A DNA stretch of 64,000 bases. It comes from Shewanella baltica (lineage in GTDB: Bacteria > Pseudomonadota > Gammaproteobacteria > Enterobacterales > Shewanellaceae). Position numbers and translations under genes: made by a program. Position 1 is the stretch's first letter, and each line of letters begins with the position of its first letter. Below, one piece after another: positions 18,501 to 27,369 of the stretch. The stretch spans positions 3,286,001 through 3,350,000 of the forward strand of contig NZ_UGYM01000002.1 of assembly GCF_900456975.1 (NCBI RefSeq), in the 5' to 3' direction. The notes under the pieces were generated by a model. It did no database searches. It was not told the DNA's origin and saw only the letters and a program-made list of their open reading frames with translations.

Positions 18501-18816
18501 CCACACCGCCGGCAACCGGGATCACATACACTTCGCTCGCGCCTTCATAATTGGCCACATAAGCAACCCACTTGCCATCGGCTGAAATGGTCGCACCTAG
18601 CTCCTCTGCGGGTAAACTCGTTAAGCGGGTCGCCGCCTTTTGACCTAAGGTCTGAGTCCATAAATCCCCTTCAGCGGTAAAGACTAAGGTTTGATCGTGC
18701 AGGGCTGGCGCGCGGTAATATCCTTGATTGCTCACCGCATCGGCAGCGATGGCTTGGGCCGCAGTAAACGTGCCTAGGGCAAGCATGCAGCAGGCGACAG
18801 AATGGCGAAGTTTCAT
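15532..18816 (-). CDS. Tricorn-like S41 protease
   Basis: A 1094-residue exported protease resembling archaeal tricorn. A signal peptide (about 1-25, ending AQAIAADA) is followed by two WD40/TolB-like beta-propellers (about 30-660; repeated motifs such as SADGKWVAYVANYEG and FSSDGQWLYFLSNRQF). A helical region, a PDZ domain (about 790-870, GDVLLAINGTPVANVADV) and a C-terminal S41 catalytic domain complete it. The likely nucleophile is the Ser in TYSDGETFSAG (about residue 974). It probably degrades peptides in the periplasm. It is monocistronic. Confidence 0.92.
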   Translation of the reverse strand: MKLRHSVACCMLALGTFTAAQAIAADAVSNQGYYRAPALHDQTLVFTAEGDLWTQTLGQKAATRLTSLPAEELGATISADGKWVAYVANYEGASEVYVIPVAGGVAKRVSFENSRVRVQGWTPKGEILYSTDSGFGPANNWMLRSVDPKTLTTTDLPLADAVEGVIDDRNEYVYFTRFGLQVTGDNAKVYRGGAKGELWRFKLGSKTEAQLLSGQHDGSVRQPMLWQDRLYFISDSDGNDNLWSMALDGSDAKQLTQFKDWQVRGAQMDQGKVVFQQGADIHVFDIAAAKDALLNIELTSDFAQRREHWVKDPMDYASSTDLALAGDKVVITARSHVAIAGVDGSRLIQVALPGTYRVREAILSQDGKSVYAISDMTGQQEIWQFPADGSSGAKQLTKDGHTLRMSLNLSNDGRFIAHDDNDGNVWLLDLKKNTNQKIITNGEGLGPYADIRWSGDSRFIALTKSEIGKQRPQIVLYSVDENKAETLTSDKYESYSPTFSSDGQWLYFLSNRQFSATPSSPWGDRNMGPVFDKRSQIFAIALVNNAKFPFSKPNELSVNQADKTDAKDKPNPVKIDWSGISQRLWQVPIDSGNYSELRAVDGRLYVLDQAMGDDAEPSLMTIKFDPLSPKAEVFAEDIGHYAVSADGKKLMLRKFSNDKALMIVDGGDKLGDTDNAKVQTDQWQLAIYPQLEWQQMFEDAWLMHRESFFDKKMRGLDWQATKAKYQPLLDRLTDRNELNDIFMQMMGELDSLHSQVRGGDLPKDPDAAKAASLGARLQQTADGVKIAHIYSNDPELPANASPLNRIEVDAKEGDVLLAINGTPVANVADVTRLLRNQQDKQVLLQLKRGSQTHKTIVMPVSAMVDGQLRYLDWVSHNATVVEDASKGKIGYLHLYAMGGGDIESFAREFYTNYDKDGLIIDVRRNRGGNIDSWIIEKLLRRAWAFWQPTHGTPNTNMQQTFRGHLVVLTDELTYSDGETFSAGIKALGIAPLIGKQTAGAGVWLSGRNSLTDKGMARVAEYPQYAMDGRWVLEGHGVTPDIEVDNLPFATFNGKDAQLETAISYLKDELVKQPVPALKAQPLPAKGMAQDIKAK

Positions 18817-19224
18817 GTATGACCTCTATCCTATTGTTATTTTTAGCAATGGACTCTTTGACTACGAGATTTTGCTAGCAGATTTAGCGAAGAAATTCTT
18901 GCCATAGACTTTTGCGAAAAAACGCAATCAAGCCCAAAGCATGACAATTTAGCCCACCAAGCTAGCAGAATTTAATAGAGAGTTCAGTAACTTCGAGCCA
19001 GAGAAGTTTTAGCAAATGTGTCACATCTTAAATCGCGGGAAAACAACTGAGTAAAAAACAATCTTCTTTAGCGGAAAACACCAAAGATCATAGCGTTACC
19101 CTGTTGCATCACGATAAAAATCATCAGGAGTAAGACAGAATTAGCTAACGTGAGGGCTAACGTGAGGGCTAGTGTTTAAGACTAATATTAAGAACTAATG
19201 TTAAGGGCTAACGTTAAGGACTGA
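18817..19224. other. Intergenic region with degenerate repeats
   Basis: About 400 bases with no gene. The right half of the protease promoter region is ordinary AT-rich sequence. The left part, 19143-19236, consists of a degenerate 12-14 bp repeat described separately. Confidence 0.7.
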
Positions 19225-19236
19225 TTACGGGCTGAC
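19143..19236. repeat. Degenerate 12-14 bp tandem repeats
   Basis: Seven to eight imperfect copies of a unit close to GGCTAACGTTAAG, including GGCTAACGTGAG, GGCTAGTGTTTAAG, ACTAATATTAAG, AACTAATGTTAAG and GGCTAACGTTAAG. The array runs through the stop codon of the solute-binding protein gene and into its last codons. Similar units recur in the thrB-thrC gap. Confidence 0.7.
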
Positions 19237-20082
19237 GTACAGCGTCTTTAGTGGACTGTTTAGGCGGCTCATGTTGGATTGTTTCGCCAGTGACATTTGT
19301 TGCCATTTATTGATCACGCGTGCAATTTCACCGTTATCCATCAAGGTCTTAATCGCCTGATTAAACTGCTCTAACTGGTTTGGCGTCATACTCGCTTTAC
19401 TGAGCATTAAATGGATATGGTTTTGATCTAACACTAACTTGAGTGGCACTAGCTTGATGTGTTGATGCTGACTGGCAATATAGGGCATGGCCATAGTATC
19501 GCCGACGATCATATCCCCGCGACCATAGGTGAGCATTTGTACCGACTTATCTGAGTCAGGGCTTAACACCAATAAATGCTCCTGCTCTAATCGATATTGA
19601 GACTCTTGATAATCGGCGCCATACCAACCGCTTGAAGGCACAAGCAGGCGTAACTTTTTGGTAAAAATGTCCTCCCACTTATCGACATTAATCTGATCTT
19701 TTTGCTCATCGAGCACGAATAAGCGCAGCTCTTCGTCTCGATAATAACTGGAAAAATGCGCATAAGCCTGACGTTCATCCGTCATTGTCGCTCCCATCAA
19801 CACATCTAACTGTCCAGCTTTCAGCATCTGATGCGATCGCTTCGCGGGCACATTGATAAAATTGATTTCGCAGCCGAGATACACGGCAAATGCCCGCATC
19901 AGATCCACATCTAAACCTTGAGCTTCTCCTTGGGGATCTTGCCAAGCATAGGGAGGCCAGTCGTTATAACCGACTTTAATGGTTTTATGACAGGGTAAAG
20001 GACTATTAACCTGCAACGCACTTTTGGCGGGCAAGGCTAAAAAAAGCAGCAATAAGACAGGAACGTATTTAAACAATGACAT
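19225..20082 (-). CDS. Periplasmic solute-binding protein, amino-acid type (SBP_bac_3)
   Basis: A 285-residue protein with a signal peptide (MSLFKYVPVLLLLFLALPAKS) and a bacterial extracellular solute-binding family 3 domain (IKVGYNDWPPYAWQD, GLDVDLMRAFAVYLG, LDVLMGATMTDERQAYAHFS). Such proteins feed ABC permeases or act alone as sensors; no permease or ATPase gene is adjacent, so the transport partner is unknown. The last codons are formed by the degenerate repeat array, which suggests that the C-terminus has shifted during evolution. Confidence 0.88.
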   Translation of the reverse strand: MSLFKYVPVLLLLFLALPAKSALQVNSPLPCHKTIKVGYNDWPPYAWQDPQGEAQGLDVDLMRAFAVYLGCEINFINVPAKRSHQMLKAGQLDVLMGATMTDERQAYAHFSSYYRDEELRLFVLDEQKDQINVDKWEDIFTKKLRLLVPSSGWYGADYQESQYRLEQEHLLVLSPDSDKSVQMLTYGRGDMIVGDTMAMPYIASQHQHIKLVPLKLVLDQNHIHLMLSKASMTPNQLEQFNQAIKTLMDNGEIARVINKWQQMSLAKQSNMSRLNSPLKTLYVSP

Positions 20083-20371
20083 AGGCTAAATTACTTGCCC
20101 CTTAAGTTGGCGATCCTCTCCTGATGAAGATGAAGCAAAACGGTTCAACGTCAGGCTTCCGCGGTGTTTTAATACCTAAATAAGCGTAGTTGGCACTTAG
20201 ACAGTGCGCCATAAACACCAGTCAGATCATAGTAATTAACCGAAATAGGGCGCGGAGAATAACAACAAAAAAGGACAGTAGCTAGTTTAACGCGTTTAGT
20301 GTAGCCGACTTAATGCACTTGCCATAAAGACTCCGCCTGAGTAACTGAAATCAAGTTGAAGGTTAAGCTCA

Positions 20372-20674
20372 CTAAATCTGACACTTATAAATAACAGCAA
20401 CAACCTTAGTGGGATCGCCCATATCAGTCTGTAACCAAACGATGTGCGTGCCACCCAATTGCTCTCCCTGAGCAATGGCAGACTCTTTAGCTTCATCTAA
20501 ATTATTCTCGCGGCGGCTCACCCCAGTGACGATGGCAAAACTGTCGCAATGGGTCACTTCAAAATCGTAGGCCACATTTATGCGCCGATATAACTCACGT
20601 TGATCGGTTGCACACCCTGAGGCTAAGACGCAAAAACAGACACTTAATAGAAAAAATCTAGACAAATCAATCAA
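20372..20674 (-). CDS. Small lipoprotein, DUF4156-like
   Basis: A 100-residue putative lipoprotein. A hydrophobic N-terminal segment ends in LASGC (Cys21). The mature part has two further cysteines (THCDSF, YKC), with the AIAQGEQLGGTHIVW block typical of DUF4156/RcsF-like small lipoproteins. The start appears to be TTG and is uncertain, since no ATG is in frame near it and the ribosome-binding site is weak. A good CRP-like site lies about 48 bases upstream. Confidence 0.7.
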   Translation of the reverse strand: MIDLSRFFLLSVCFCVLASGCATDQRELYRRINVAYDFEVTHCDSFAIVTGVSRRENNLDEAKESAIAQGEQLGGTHIVWLQTDMGDPTKVVAVIYKCQI

Positions 20675-20721
20675 CCCACTGAGTAAACACGCGGGTGAAC
20701 ATAAACAATTAAAACCAATAA

Positions 20722-20743
20722 AATTGTGAACTTGATCACATTT
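20722..20743. promoter_or_regulatory. CRP-like binding site
   Basis: By direct comparison this 22-bp site matches 19 of 22 positions of the E. coli CRP consensus, with core TTGTGAACTTGATCACA. It lies upstream of the small lipoprotein gene. Confidence 0.7.
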
Positions 20744-20930
20744 TTATTACCAAAGACAATACAATAAGTTACAAATATTAATTAAATATCATGTAGTTAA
20801 ATAAAAGTTCTTTTATGCTTACCTGCAACACAGTTTCATCAATTTATCGTTATTTTGCTTACATCTGTAAAAAGTGCGCTTATAAAAAAATGCATTTGTA
20901 AAAAGTGTACTTGTCCAAAATTGTGCTGAT

Positions 20931-20952
20931 AAAAAAGGGAGCTAAGCTCCCT
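20931..20952 (-). terminator. Terminator of the thr operon
   Basis: Stem GGGAGC / GCTCCC with a short loop and, on the minus strand, a T run (AAAAAA on the plus strand at 20931-20936). It lies about 60 bases after the thrC stop codon. Confidence 0.85.
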
Positions 20953-21010
20953 TCTCTTCTGTAAAGCTATGTTATCTCACCGCTAGGTCAATACTTTAAG
21001 TACAAGCAGC

Positions 21011-22294
21011 TTAGGTTAAGATCTTGAATAAGTGCGCTTTCAGTGCCGCAAAATCAGCGGGTAAGTCAGCCGACAAGATAGGTTTGTGGGCAACGGCCTC
21101 AAGTTCAACCGGCAGTGGTAAGTTAAGATTTAGCTCTCTATCGACCACATCCTTAAATTTAGCGGGATGCGCTGTACCTAAGAATATACCCACTTCATCG
21201 GGCACTAAGGTTAAAGACAAGGCTTTAGCTGCAATCGCCGCATGGGGCTCAGACACATAACCTTGTGCATGCAACTCAGCTAATGCCAGTGAAGTTTGCT
21301 CTTCAGATAAACGGATACCCACTAAGTTACTCAGCGGCCAAGCTAATTTCTCACAAATGGCTTCCACTCGCGGCCAGTTACTTGGCTCACTCACATCCAT
21401 CGCATTAGACATAGTCGCTTGGGTTTGATTGGGCTGCCATTGGCCGTTTTCTAAATAGCGCGGCACAGTATCATTCGCATTGGTTGCGGCGATAAAGCGT
21501 TTAACCGGTAACCCCATGGCTTTGGCGAATAAACCCGCCGTCAGGTTACCAAAATTCCCACTTGGCACTGAAATCACAGGATCGGCGTCGTGGCGTTGTT
21601 TAGACTGGGCAACGGCTTCAAAGTAATAACAAATTTGCGCAAGTAAGCGGCTGATATTAATAGAGTTCGCCGAGTTTAAGCTCAAACCCTCGCGGACTTC
21701 TGGATCATCAAAGGCGCGTTTAACCAGATCTTGGCAGGCATCGAAATCGGACGATACGGCAACTGTATGGATGTTTTTGCCCAAAGTCGTGAACATCTTT
21801 TCCTGTAGCTCACTGATCTTACCCTTAGGATAGAGCACCACCACATTGACTTTCTCAAGTCCATAAAAGGCATCGGCAACCGCGGCGCCTGTGTCACCCG
21901 AAGTCGCAGTCAGAATGGTTAAGCGTGTGTCGCCGACAAAGGTATTGACGCATTGCGCCATAAAACGCGCTCCAAAATCTTTAAATGCCAGAGTAGGACC
22001 GTGGAACAATTCGAGGCAAGCGCGCTGCTCATCGACGGCAACCAAAGGTAAATCGAAGTTAAAGGCACGCTCAACCAGATCATCAACCGCATCTTGGCCT
22101 AATTCAGAGGCAAGCCATGCACCGAGCACTTTTTTACTGCGCTCAACAAATGGCAGCGCCAGCAGCCCTTCAATATCGTCTAAGACCGGAATTTGGGTGG
22201 GAAAGAACAAACCTCTGTCCTGACCTAAACCTAATTGCACTGCCTCTTTAAAGCTCACTTTCTGCGAAGGGTGTTTTAAATTATATAGTTCCAT
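21011..22294 (-). CDS. thrC: Threonine synthase
   Basis: Converts O-phosphohomoserine to threonine with pyridoxal phosphate; last step of the pathway. It has 427 residues, as in E. coli. The N-terminus MELYNLKHPSQKVSF and the PLP-lysine block FHGPTLAFKDFGARF are clear, as is the phosphate-binding SGNFGNLTAG. The ATG at 22294 aligns with family starts; an upstream GTG (22300) adds two residues. It is third in thrL-thrA-thrB-thrC, 112 bases after thrB, and the gap carries degenerate repeats. Confidence 0.97.
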   Translation of the reverse strand: MELYNLKHPSQKVSFKEAVQLGLGQDRGLFFPTQIPVLDDIEGLLALPFVERSKKVLGAWLASELGQDAVDDLVERAFNFDLPLVAVDEQRACLELFHGPTLAFKDFGARFMAQCVNTFVGDTRLTILTATSGDTGAAVADAFYGLEKVNVVVLYPKGKISELQEKMFTTLGKNIHTVAVSSDFDACQDLVKRAFDDPEVREGLSLNSANSINISRLLAQICYYFEAVAQSKQRHDADPVISVPSGNFGNLTAGLFAKAMGLPVKRFIAATNANDTVPRYLENGQWQPNQTQATMSNAMDVSEPSNWPRVEAICEKLAWPLSNLVGIRLSEEQTSLALAELHAQGYVSEPHAAIAAKALSLTLVPDEVGIFLGTAHPAKFKDVVDRELNLNLPLPVELEAVAHKPILSADLPADFAALKAHLFKILT

Positions 22295-22314
22295 GCTCAC
22301 TCGACCTGTTGATG

Positions 22315-22400
22315 CTAAGCCTTAAATGCTAATTCTTGATGCATGCTCTTTATGCATAAAATGGATATTTAGCCTTAATGCTTAGTCTTGATACTAAAAA
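22315..22400. repeat. Degenerate repeats in the thrB-thrC gap
   Basis: The gap contains several loose copies of a GCTAA..CTTAA-type unit (GCTAAGCCTTAA, GCTAATTCTTGA, GCCTTAATGCTTAGTC). Read on the minus strand they resemble the array at 19143-19236 (for example GACTAAGCATTAAG). Similarity is by eye and the copies are degenerate. Confidence 0.45.
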
Positions 22401-22406
22401 TAAGAA

Positions 22407-23369
22407 TTAATCGACTCTACGCGTGCCTTGCTCATCGAGGCGACACACGTGGGCAAAGCCACCCACCTCGGTTAAATAATGCTGTTCTAACCAGGTTTTA
22501 GCCGCATTTGCCGTGGCTAAATCATCGGTAATCGAAAACAGCGTTGGGCCACTGCCGGAAATCCCCGTAGTCAACATGTCTAAATCGGCTAAAGCAACTC
22601 TGGCATTGTCGTAACCCGGAATCGCAGCTGCGCGATAAGGCTCGGCTAACACATCTTTTAATACGCTGATCGCAAGCTTGGCATTCTGCTGATAAGAGGC
22701 ATGTACAAAGGTACTTAAATAACGCCCAAAATCGATAGTGACACTTTTATCGTATTGATCAGGCATGAGTTTACGCATCATCGCCGTCGAAAGTGAAATC
22801 CCAGGATAGGCCACAACCCAATACCATTCTTTAAAACTCGGTATCGCTTCGCAAACTGTGCCCGGCACATTGAGCATCAATTGCATGCCGCCCAAATAAC
22901 AGGGGGCGACGTTGTCATAGTGCACACTGCCGCTGATCTTGCCTTCAAATTCGCCCATCAGTTCCAGCAGGGCTTGCTCGTTGTAAGGTCTGTCAAAATG
23001 TTCATTCAAGGCATATAACGCCGCTACGACTGAACTTGCACTCGAACCTAAACCACTGCCAACGGGCAGGTTCTTTTCCAGTGTCAGCGCTACGCCTTCA
23101 TCTGCTTTACCAATCGCTTCTAAATACTCCTTACTCAGGGCGGTTAAGAAGAATTCGGCACATTGGTACACTATATTGTCTTGCGGATTTTCAGGCAGTT
23201 TATGGGCCCAAGCACCGGTTTGCGCCAGACTCACACCCGATTCTGCCGCCGCGATAGTCACTCTGTCGCCCAGTAAACTGCCATCGATAGGCGCCAAAGC
23301 GGCGCCCAGTAAATCAAATCCGACTCCCACGTTACCCATAGAGGCTGGAGCGTAAACGGTCAAACTCAT
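22407..23369 (-). CDS. thrB: Homoserine kinase
   Basis: GHMP-family kinase that phosphorylates homoserine; 320 residues. The ATP-binding GHMP motif [16 protein letters not shown] lies near residue 95-110, and the C-terminal [12 protein letters not shown] motif is present. Its start overlaps the thrA stop by four bases (ATGA), implying translational coupling. Confidence 0.97.
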   Translation of the reverse strand: MSLTVYAPASMGNVGVGFDLLGAALAPIDGSLLGDRVTIAAAESGVSLAQTGAWAHKLPENPQDNIVYQCAEFFLTALSKEYLEAIGKADEGVALTLEKNLPVGSGLGSSASSVVAALYALNEHFDRPYNEQALLELMGEFEGKISGSVHYDNVAPCYLGGMQLMLNVPGTVCEAIPSFKEWYWVVAYPGISLSTAMMRKLMPDQYDKSVTIDFGRYLSTFVHASYQQNAKLAISVLKDVLAEPYRAAAIPGYDNARVALADLDMLTTGISGSGPTLFSITDDLATANAAKTWLEQHYLTEVGGFAHVCRLDEQGTRRVD

Positions 23370-25834
23370 ACACTCACCTCACGAGTCCAATTCAAGGTTC
23401 TTAATACATCGGCAAAGGCGCCAGCGGCGGTCACTTCCGTTCCCGCGCCATAACCGCGCAGCACAAACGGAATGGGCTGATAATAACGGCTGTAGAATGC
23501 CAAGGCATTTTCGCCGCCTTTAACACTATAAAGGGGATCCTGTGCATCGACTTCGGCGATACGCACTCGGCAGACGCCATCTTCAATTTGCCCCACATAA
23601 CGCAGCACTTTACCTTGGGCTTTGGCCTGCGCCACTTTAGCGGCAATCGCCGCATCAACCTGCGGCAAACGCGCCATAAAGCTCTCAACATCACCTGAAT
23701 CATCAAACTCGGCTGGCAATACAGATTCAACCTGCACATCACTGAGTTCTAGCTTTAGTCCCACTTCACGGGCAAGAATGAGCACCTTACGCGCCACATC
23801 CATACCGCTCAAATCATCACGGGGATCTGGCTCAGTAAAACATTTTTCCCGCGCCAGACCTGTTGCTTCAGACAGTGTCATGCCGTCATCGAGCATGCCG
23901 AAGATAAAGGATAAAGAGCCCGATAAAATACCATTAAACTTATGCAGCTTATCACCCGCAAATAACAGTTTTTTCAAGTTATCGATAACAGGTAAACCCG
24001 CGCCGACTGTGGTTTCGTATAAAAATTGGCGACGCTGTTTTAAGGCTGTTTGGCGAAGTGCTTGGTAATAAGCATAATCGCGAGTGTTCGACTTTTTGTT
24101 CGGCGTGACCACATGCAAACCTGAGTTCATCACATCCAAATACAGATCCGACACTTGCTCGCTCGAAGTACAATCCACCAGCACAGGGTTTAGTAATTGT
24201 TGCTCTTTCGCCCATGACAGTAACGCTGGGATATCACAGGCTTGCTGACTATCGGCAAGCAAACTAGACCAATTGCTTAAATCGATGCCTGCGCTGTCGA
24301 GTAACATCTTGTTGGAATTTACTATGCCACAAACACGGATACTGATGTGCTGCTCTTTGAGCATGGCGGATTGTTGTTTTATCTGCTCGAGCAGACCAGC
24401 ACCCACGTTGCCGCATCCTACTAAGAACACATCTAAATATTGCTGCACATCGAAAAAGCCTTGATGACAAGCCGCCACCGCATGCTTAGTCTTACGCTGC
24501 TCGATCACAGTCGAAATCGAGCGCTCGGACGATCCTTGGGCGATGGCGATAATGTTCACGCTTGCCTGTGCTAACGCTTGGAAGAAACGCGCCGCAACCC
24601 CTTTGTGGGTGCGCATTCCATCACCAATCAAGGACACAATTGCCAGCTCATGGCGCATAGCGATAGGCTCAAGCAAATCACTTTTTATTTCTAATTCAAA
24701 CTCTTGCTCTAAAGCCCACTTCACCTTGGCCGAATCAGACGTGGCCACACAGAAGCTAATGCTGTATTCAGAGGAGCTTTGGGTGATTAAAGACACAGAT
24801 ACGCCGCTGCGGGAAATCGCCGCTAAAGTGCGGCTCGCCATGCCAACCATGCCTTTCATGCCTGGGCCTGAAATATCGAACATGGTCTGGTTATCTAAAT
24901 TGGAGATAGCTTTAACCTGTAAGCCGGTTTCATCGGCTTGGTTTGATACCAGAGTGCCGGGCGCATCAGGGTTAAAACTGTTTTTGATGTAACAGGGAAT
25001 ATGGAACTGGGCGATAGGTGCAATCGTCTTAGGATGCAATACCTTAGCACCAAAATAGGAAAGCTCCATTGCCTCTTGATAGCTCAGTTGTGACAACAAC
25101 TTAGCATCGACAACCACCCGTGGGTCGGTATTATAAACACCGTCAACATCGGTCCAGATTTCACAACTTGAAGCATCCAAACAGGCGGCGAGCACGGCAG
25201 CAGAATAGTCAGAACCATTACGGCCTAACGTCACCACTTTGCCCTGTTCATCGGCGGCGGTGAATCCCGGCATTACCCATACACGTTTTTCACCTAGCGC
25301 CAACGCGCGAAACCTTGGCTTACTCACAGCGATATCAACGACAGATTCTAACGGACGACCACGACCTAAAAATAAGGCGCGTGGGTCGAGCTGAGCCGAA
25401 GTGATCCCCTTAGAAATCATCACTTGTTCCATCAAGGCTGCAGATAAACGCTCACCAGCAACCACGATTTCGGCGCGGATACCATCGGGACATTCTTGCA
25501 GTAATCCGATACCACGTAATCTATCCTGCCAGATCACCAGCTGGGCATTGAGTCCAGAAAAAAGCTGTTCGCTTTGCTCACTCGACAACACTGAGTTAAC
25601 GGCGTCTTGGTACAGCGAAGTAAATACCCGCTCAACGTGCTGCAGCACAGGTAAATAATCTTCACCTTTAACGGCTACGTCGACCATTTCTAATAAAGCA
25701 TTCGTCACAGTTGCAGGGGCCGATAGCACAGTGGCTATGGGTTCAAGCTTAGATGACTGAGCAACGATATCCGCTGCCATCGAGAATCGCTGCCAATTTG
25801 CAAGCGAGGTACCACCAAATTTCATTACTTTCAT
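23366..25834 (-). CDS. thrA: Bifunctional aspartokinase I / homoserine dehydrogenase I
   Basis: Catalyses the first and third steps from aspartate to threonine; 822 residues from the chosen start. The aspartokinase domain begins [10 protein letters not shown] and includes the [10 protein letters not shown] segment. Two ACT-type regulatory modules lie at about 310-460, where threonine feedback acts. The homoserine dehydrogenase domain starts at about 465 ([16 protein letters not shown]) and ends near 820. The ATG at 25834 has AGGAG at the right distance and matches family N-termini. A longer in-frame extension to 25915 runs through the attenuator hairpin and is not credible. Confidence 0.97.
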   Translation of the reverse strand: MKVMKFGGTSLANWQRFSMAADIVAQSSKLEPIATVLSAPATVTNALLEMVDVAVKGEDYLPVLQHVERVFTSLYQDAVNSVLSSEQSEQLFSGLNAQLVIWQDRLRGIGLLQECPDGIRAEIVVAGERLSAALMEQVMISKGITSAQLDPRALFLGRGRPLESVVDIAVSKPRFRALALGEKRVWVMPGFTAADEQGKVVTLGRNGSDYSAAVLAACLDASSCEIWTDVDGVYNTDPRVVVDAKLLSQLSYQEAMELSYFGAKVLHPKTIAPIAQFHIPCYIKNSFNPDAPGTLVSNQADETGLQVKAISNLDNQTMFDISGPGMKGMVGMASRTLAAISRSGVSVSLITQSSSEYSISFCVATSDSAKVKWALEQEFELEIKSDLLEPIAMRHELAIVSLIGDGMRTHKGVAARFFQALAQASVNIIAIAQGSSERSISTVIEQRKTKHAVAACHQGFFDVQQYLDVFLVGCGNVGAGLLEQIKQQSAMLKEQHISIRVCGIVNSNKMLLDSAGIDLSNWSSLLADSQQACDIPALLSWAKEQQLLNPVLVDCTSSEQVSDLYLDVMNSGLHVVTPNKKSNTRDYAYYQALRQTALKQRRQFLYETTVGAGLPVIDNLKKLLFAGDKLHKFNGILSGSLSFIFGMLDDGMTLSEATGLAREKCFTEPDPRDDLSGMDVARKVLILAREVGLKLELSDVQVESVLPAEFDDSGDVESFMARLPQVDAAIAAKVAQAKAQGKVLRYVGQIEDGVCRVRIAEVDAQDPLYSVKGGENALAFYSRYYQPIPFVLRGYGAGTEVTAAGAFADVLRTLNWTREVSV

Positions 25835-25880
25835 CTTGTTCTCCTGTACCGCGCCCGACTTAGAAATAAGAGCTAGAAAC

Positions 25881-25912
25881 AAAAAAGCCCGCTTCTTTGT
25901 GGGAAGCGGGCT
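25881..25912 (-). terminator. thr attenuator terminator
   Basis: Ten-base perfect stem (AGCCCGCTTC / GAAGCGGGCT) with a seven-base loop and a T run on the minus strand, between the leader peptide and thrA. It is the terminator arm of the attenuator. Confidence 0.93.
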
Positions 25913-25952
25913 CATTGTTAAAATTCTTTAGGGTGTATCAGCCCGCCCCCAC
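25899..25952 (-). promoter_or_regulatory. thr antiterminator pairing segments
   Basis: The minus-strand segment GTGGGGGCGGGCT (25940-25952), at the end of the leader peptide gene, can pair with AGCCCGCTTCCCAC (25899-25912), which includes one arm of the terminator. The two structures exclude each other, as required for attenuation: a ribosome stalled on Thr codons leaves the antiterminator free to form. Confidence 0.85.
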
Positions 25953-26009
25953 TATTGTTGTAGTGGTGGTTGTAATAATGGTAGTTACTACGAAACCTAG
26001 GCTATGCAT
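25938..26009 (-). CDS. thrL: thr operon leader peptide
   Basis: A 23-residue leader peptide beginning MHSLGFVV and ending IVGAG. It contains eight Thr and three Ile codons, six of the Thr in one uninterrupted run. This matches the role of ThrL, where scarcity of charged tRNA-Thr or tRNA-Ile stalls the ribosome and prevents the downstream terminator. The ribosome-binding site is weak to the eye. Recognised from composition, position and the terminator/antiterminator downstream. Confidence 0.93.
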   Translation of the reverse strand: MHSLGFVVTTIITTTTTTIVGAG

Positions 26010-26475
26010 GTGTTTGGGCTAATCCATGTTAATTTCTTGATAAACAGAATTGCTTTTTTTACCCGCGCTTGTCAACCCCTAAAATGGATTATTTATCAGC
26101 AAATCTTCACACTCGATAAAATACTGCATCAAGATTAGTTAATATAAAGTTTTCTAGGGGTAAAAATGCGATTTATGCAATAGATAACTGTTGACGTTAA
26201 CGTAACAAAGCGAGAAAGCTATTAGATAATCACTTATTTTTCAGATAATTATTTATAGTTCACTTTTAACTAATGCGTTATTTGTTCTACCTCATCACTC
26301 AGGCCAAATTGACAGGCTAATGAGCAAAAATCACATTACACATGCTGTACCGCGTAAAACTGGCTTTAATCTGCCGAAAAAAAAGCTGTGCGATATCTAA
26401 CATAAGCCACTTCAAATTATCGCCAGCACTAAAAAAGCACGTTATTATGCGCGCACATTCCGAACCGGAGGCGAT
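26010..26475. other. Divergent promoter region thrL / slyD
   Basis: About 465 AT-rich bases between divergent genes, with no credible gene. They should hold the thr operon promoter to the left and the slyD promoter to the right; no operator could be assigned with confidence. Confidence 0.6.
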
Positions 26476-27132
26476 ATGAAGATCACTCAACACAGCGCGG
26501 TAACCATTCATTACCGTTTATCAGATCAAGAAGGCAGACTATTAGAAGACTCTTTCGACTCTGAACCTATGCTATATCTACACGGCACTGAAAACCTGAT
26601 CCCAGGTTTAGAAGCCGCATTAGATGGTAAAACCAAAGGCGAAAAACTCGATGTCACTATTAGTGCCGAAGAAGCCTATGGCCCTTACCACGATGGCCTA
26701 CGTCAAGCCGTGCCATTAGAAGCCTTTGGTGATATCGAAGATATCGTCCCAGGCATGCGCTTCATCGCCGAAACTGAAATGGGTCAACGCCCAGTCCAAG
26801 TTATGGAAGTAAAAGACGATGTTGTTATCGTCGATGGCAACCATCCTTTAGCGGGTCAATCACTCAACTTCAGCGTCGAAATCGTTGACGTTCGCGAAGC
26901 CTCTGCCGAAGAAATTGCCCATGGCCACGTTCATGCCCAAGGCGGTTGTGGAAGTCATGGACATGATCACGACCATGGCGGTGGATGCTGTGGCGGTTCA
27001 GGTAAAGAAGAAGCTGGCGGCTGTTGTGGTGGTTCAGACCACGATCATGGACATCACCATGAAGAGCATGAAGCCTGTGACACACCTAAAACAGGTTGTG
27101 ACGGCAATGGCGGCTGTGGTTGCCGCGGCTAG
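26476..27132 (+). CDS. slyD: FKBP-type peptidyl-prolyl isomerase with metal-binding tail
   Basis: A 218-residue cytoplasmic prolyl isomerase and chaperone. The FKBP fold with inserted chaperone flap occupies residues 1-145 (VTIHYRLSDQEGRLLEDSF, GLEAALDGKTKGEK, EAYGPYHDGLRQAVP). The tail (150-218) is exceptionally rich in His, Cys and Gly, including HGHDHDHGGGCCGG and a second CCGGSDHDHGHHHEEH block, as expected for nickel binding in hydrogenase maturation. A strong GGAGG precedes the ATG, and a terminator follows near 27210. Confidence 0.97.
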   Translation: MKITQHSAVTIHYRLSDQEGRLLEDSFDSEPMLYLHGTENLIPGLEAALDGKTKGEKLDVTISAEEAYGPYHDGLRQAVPLEAFGDIEDIVPGMRFIAETEMGQRPVQVMEVKDDVVIVDGNHPLAGQSLNFSVEIVDVREASAEEIAHGHVHAQGGCGSHGHDHDHGGGCCGGSGKEEAGGCCGGSDHDHGHHHEEHEACDTPKTGCDGNGGCGCRG

Positions 27133-27209
27133 ATACAGATTGATGCTCAAGATGAGCTAGAAATAGTTTATCCCTAAGCGGTTGAACTGCCATAGTTTAA
27201 CCTTTTAAG

Positions 27210-27243
27210 ATGCACGCCCTTAATTTAAGGTCGTGCATTTTTT
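27210..27243 (+). terminator. slyD terminator
   Basis: Stem ATGCACG-C-CCTTAA / TTAAGG-T-CGTGCAT followed by a T run (TTTTTTA). Confidence 0.85.
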
Positions 27244-27369
27244 ATACACAAGCGTTTATACTATTCGTAATAGATAAATAACTGACTGGTAAATTGAAAA
27301 CATTCAAGTTTTATATGAATATTTTCAATTAGATATTGATATCAACCTGAGTTAAGCGACGGAGTGCTT

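Larger units (their letters stand above)
20675..21010. other. Intergenic region upstream of lipoprotein gene and after thrC
   Basis: About 335 AT-rich bases. They carry a CRP-like site at the left and a direct repeat (TGTAAAAAGTGCGCTT at 20866-20881 and TGTAAAAAGTGTACTT at 20897-20912). The thrC terminator lies at the right. No gene was seen. Confidence 0.65.

Noticed and set aside
25835..25915. N-terminal extension of ThrA by 27 residues ([11 protein letters not shown]...)
   Set aside because: It runs through the attenuator terminator stem. The internal ATG at 25834 has AGGAG and matches family N-termini.
26317..26511. A 64-codon minus-strand frame upstream of slyD
   Set aside because: It overlaps the start of slyD, lacks a ribosome-binding site, and its composition is not protein-like.
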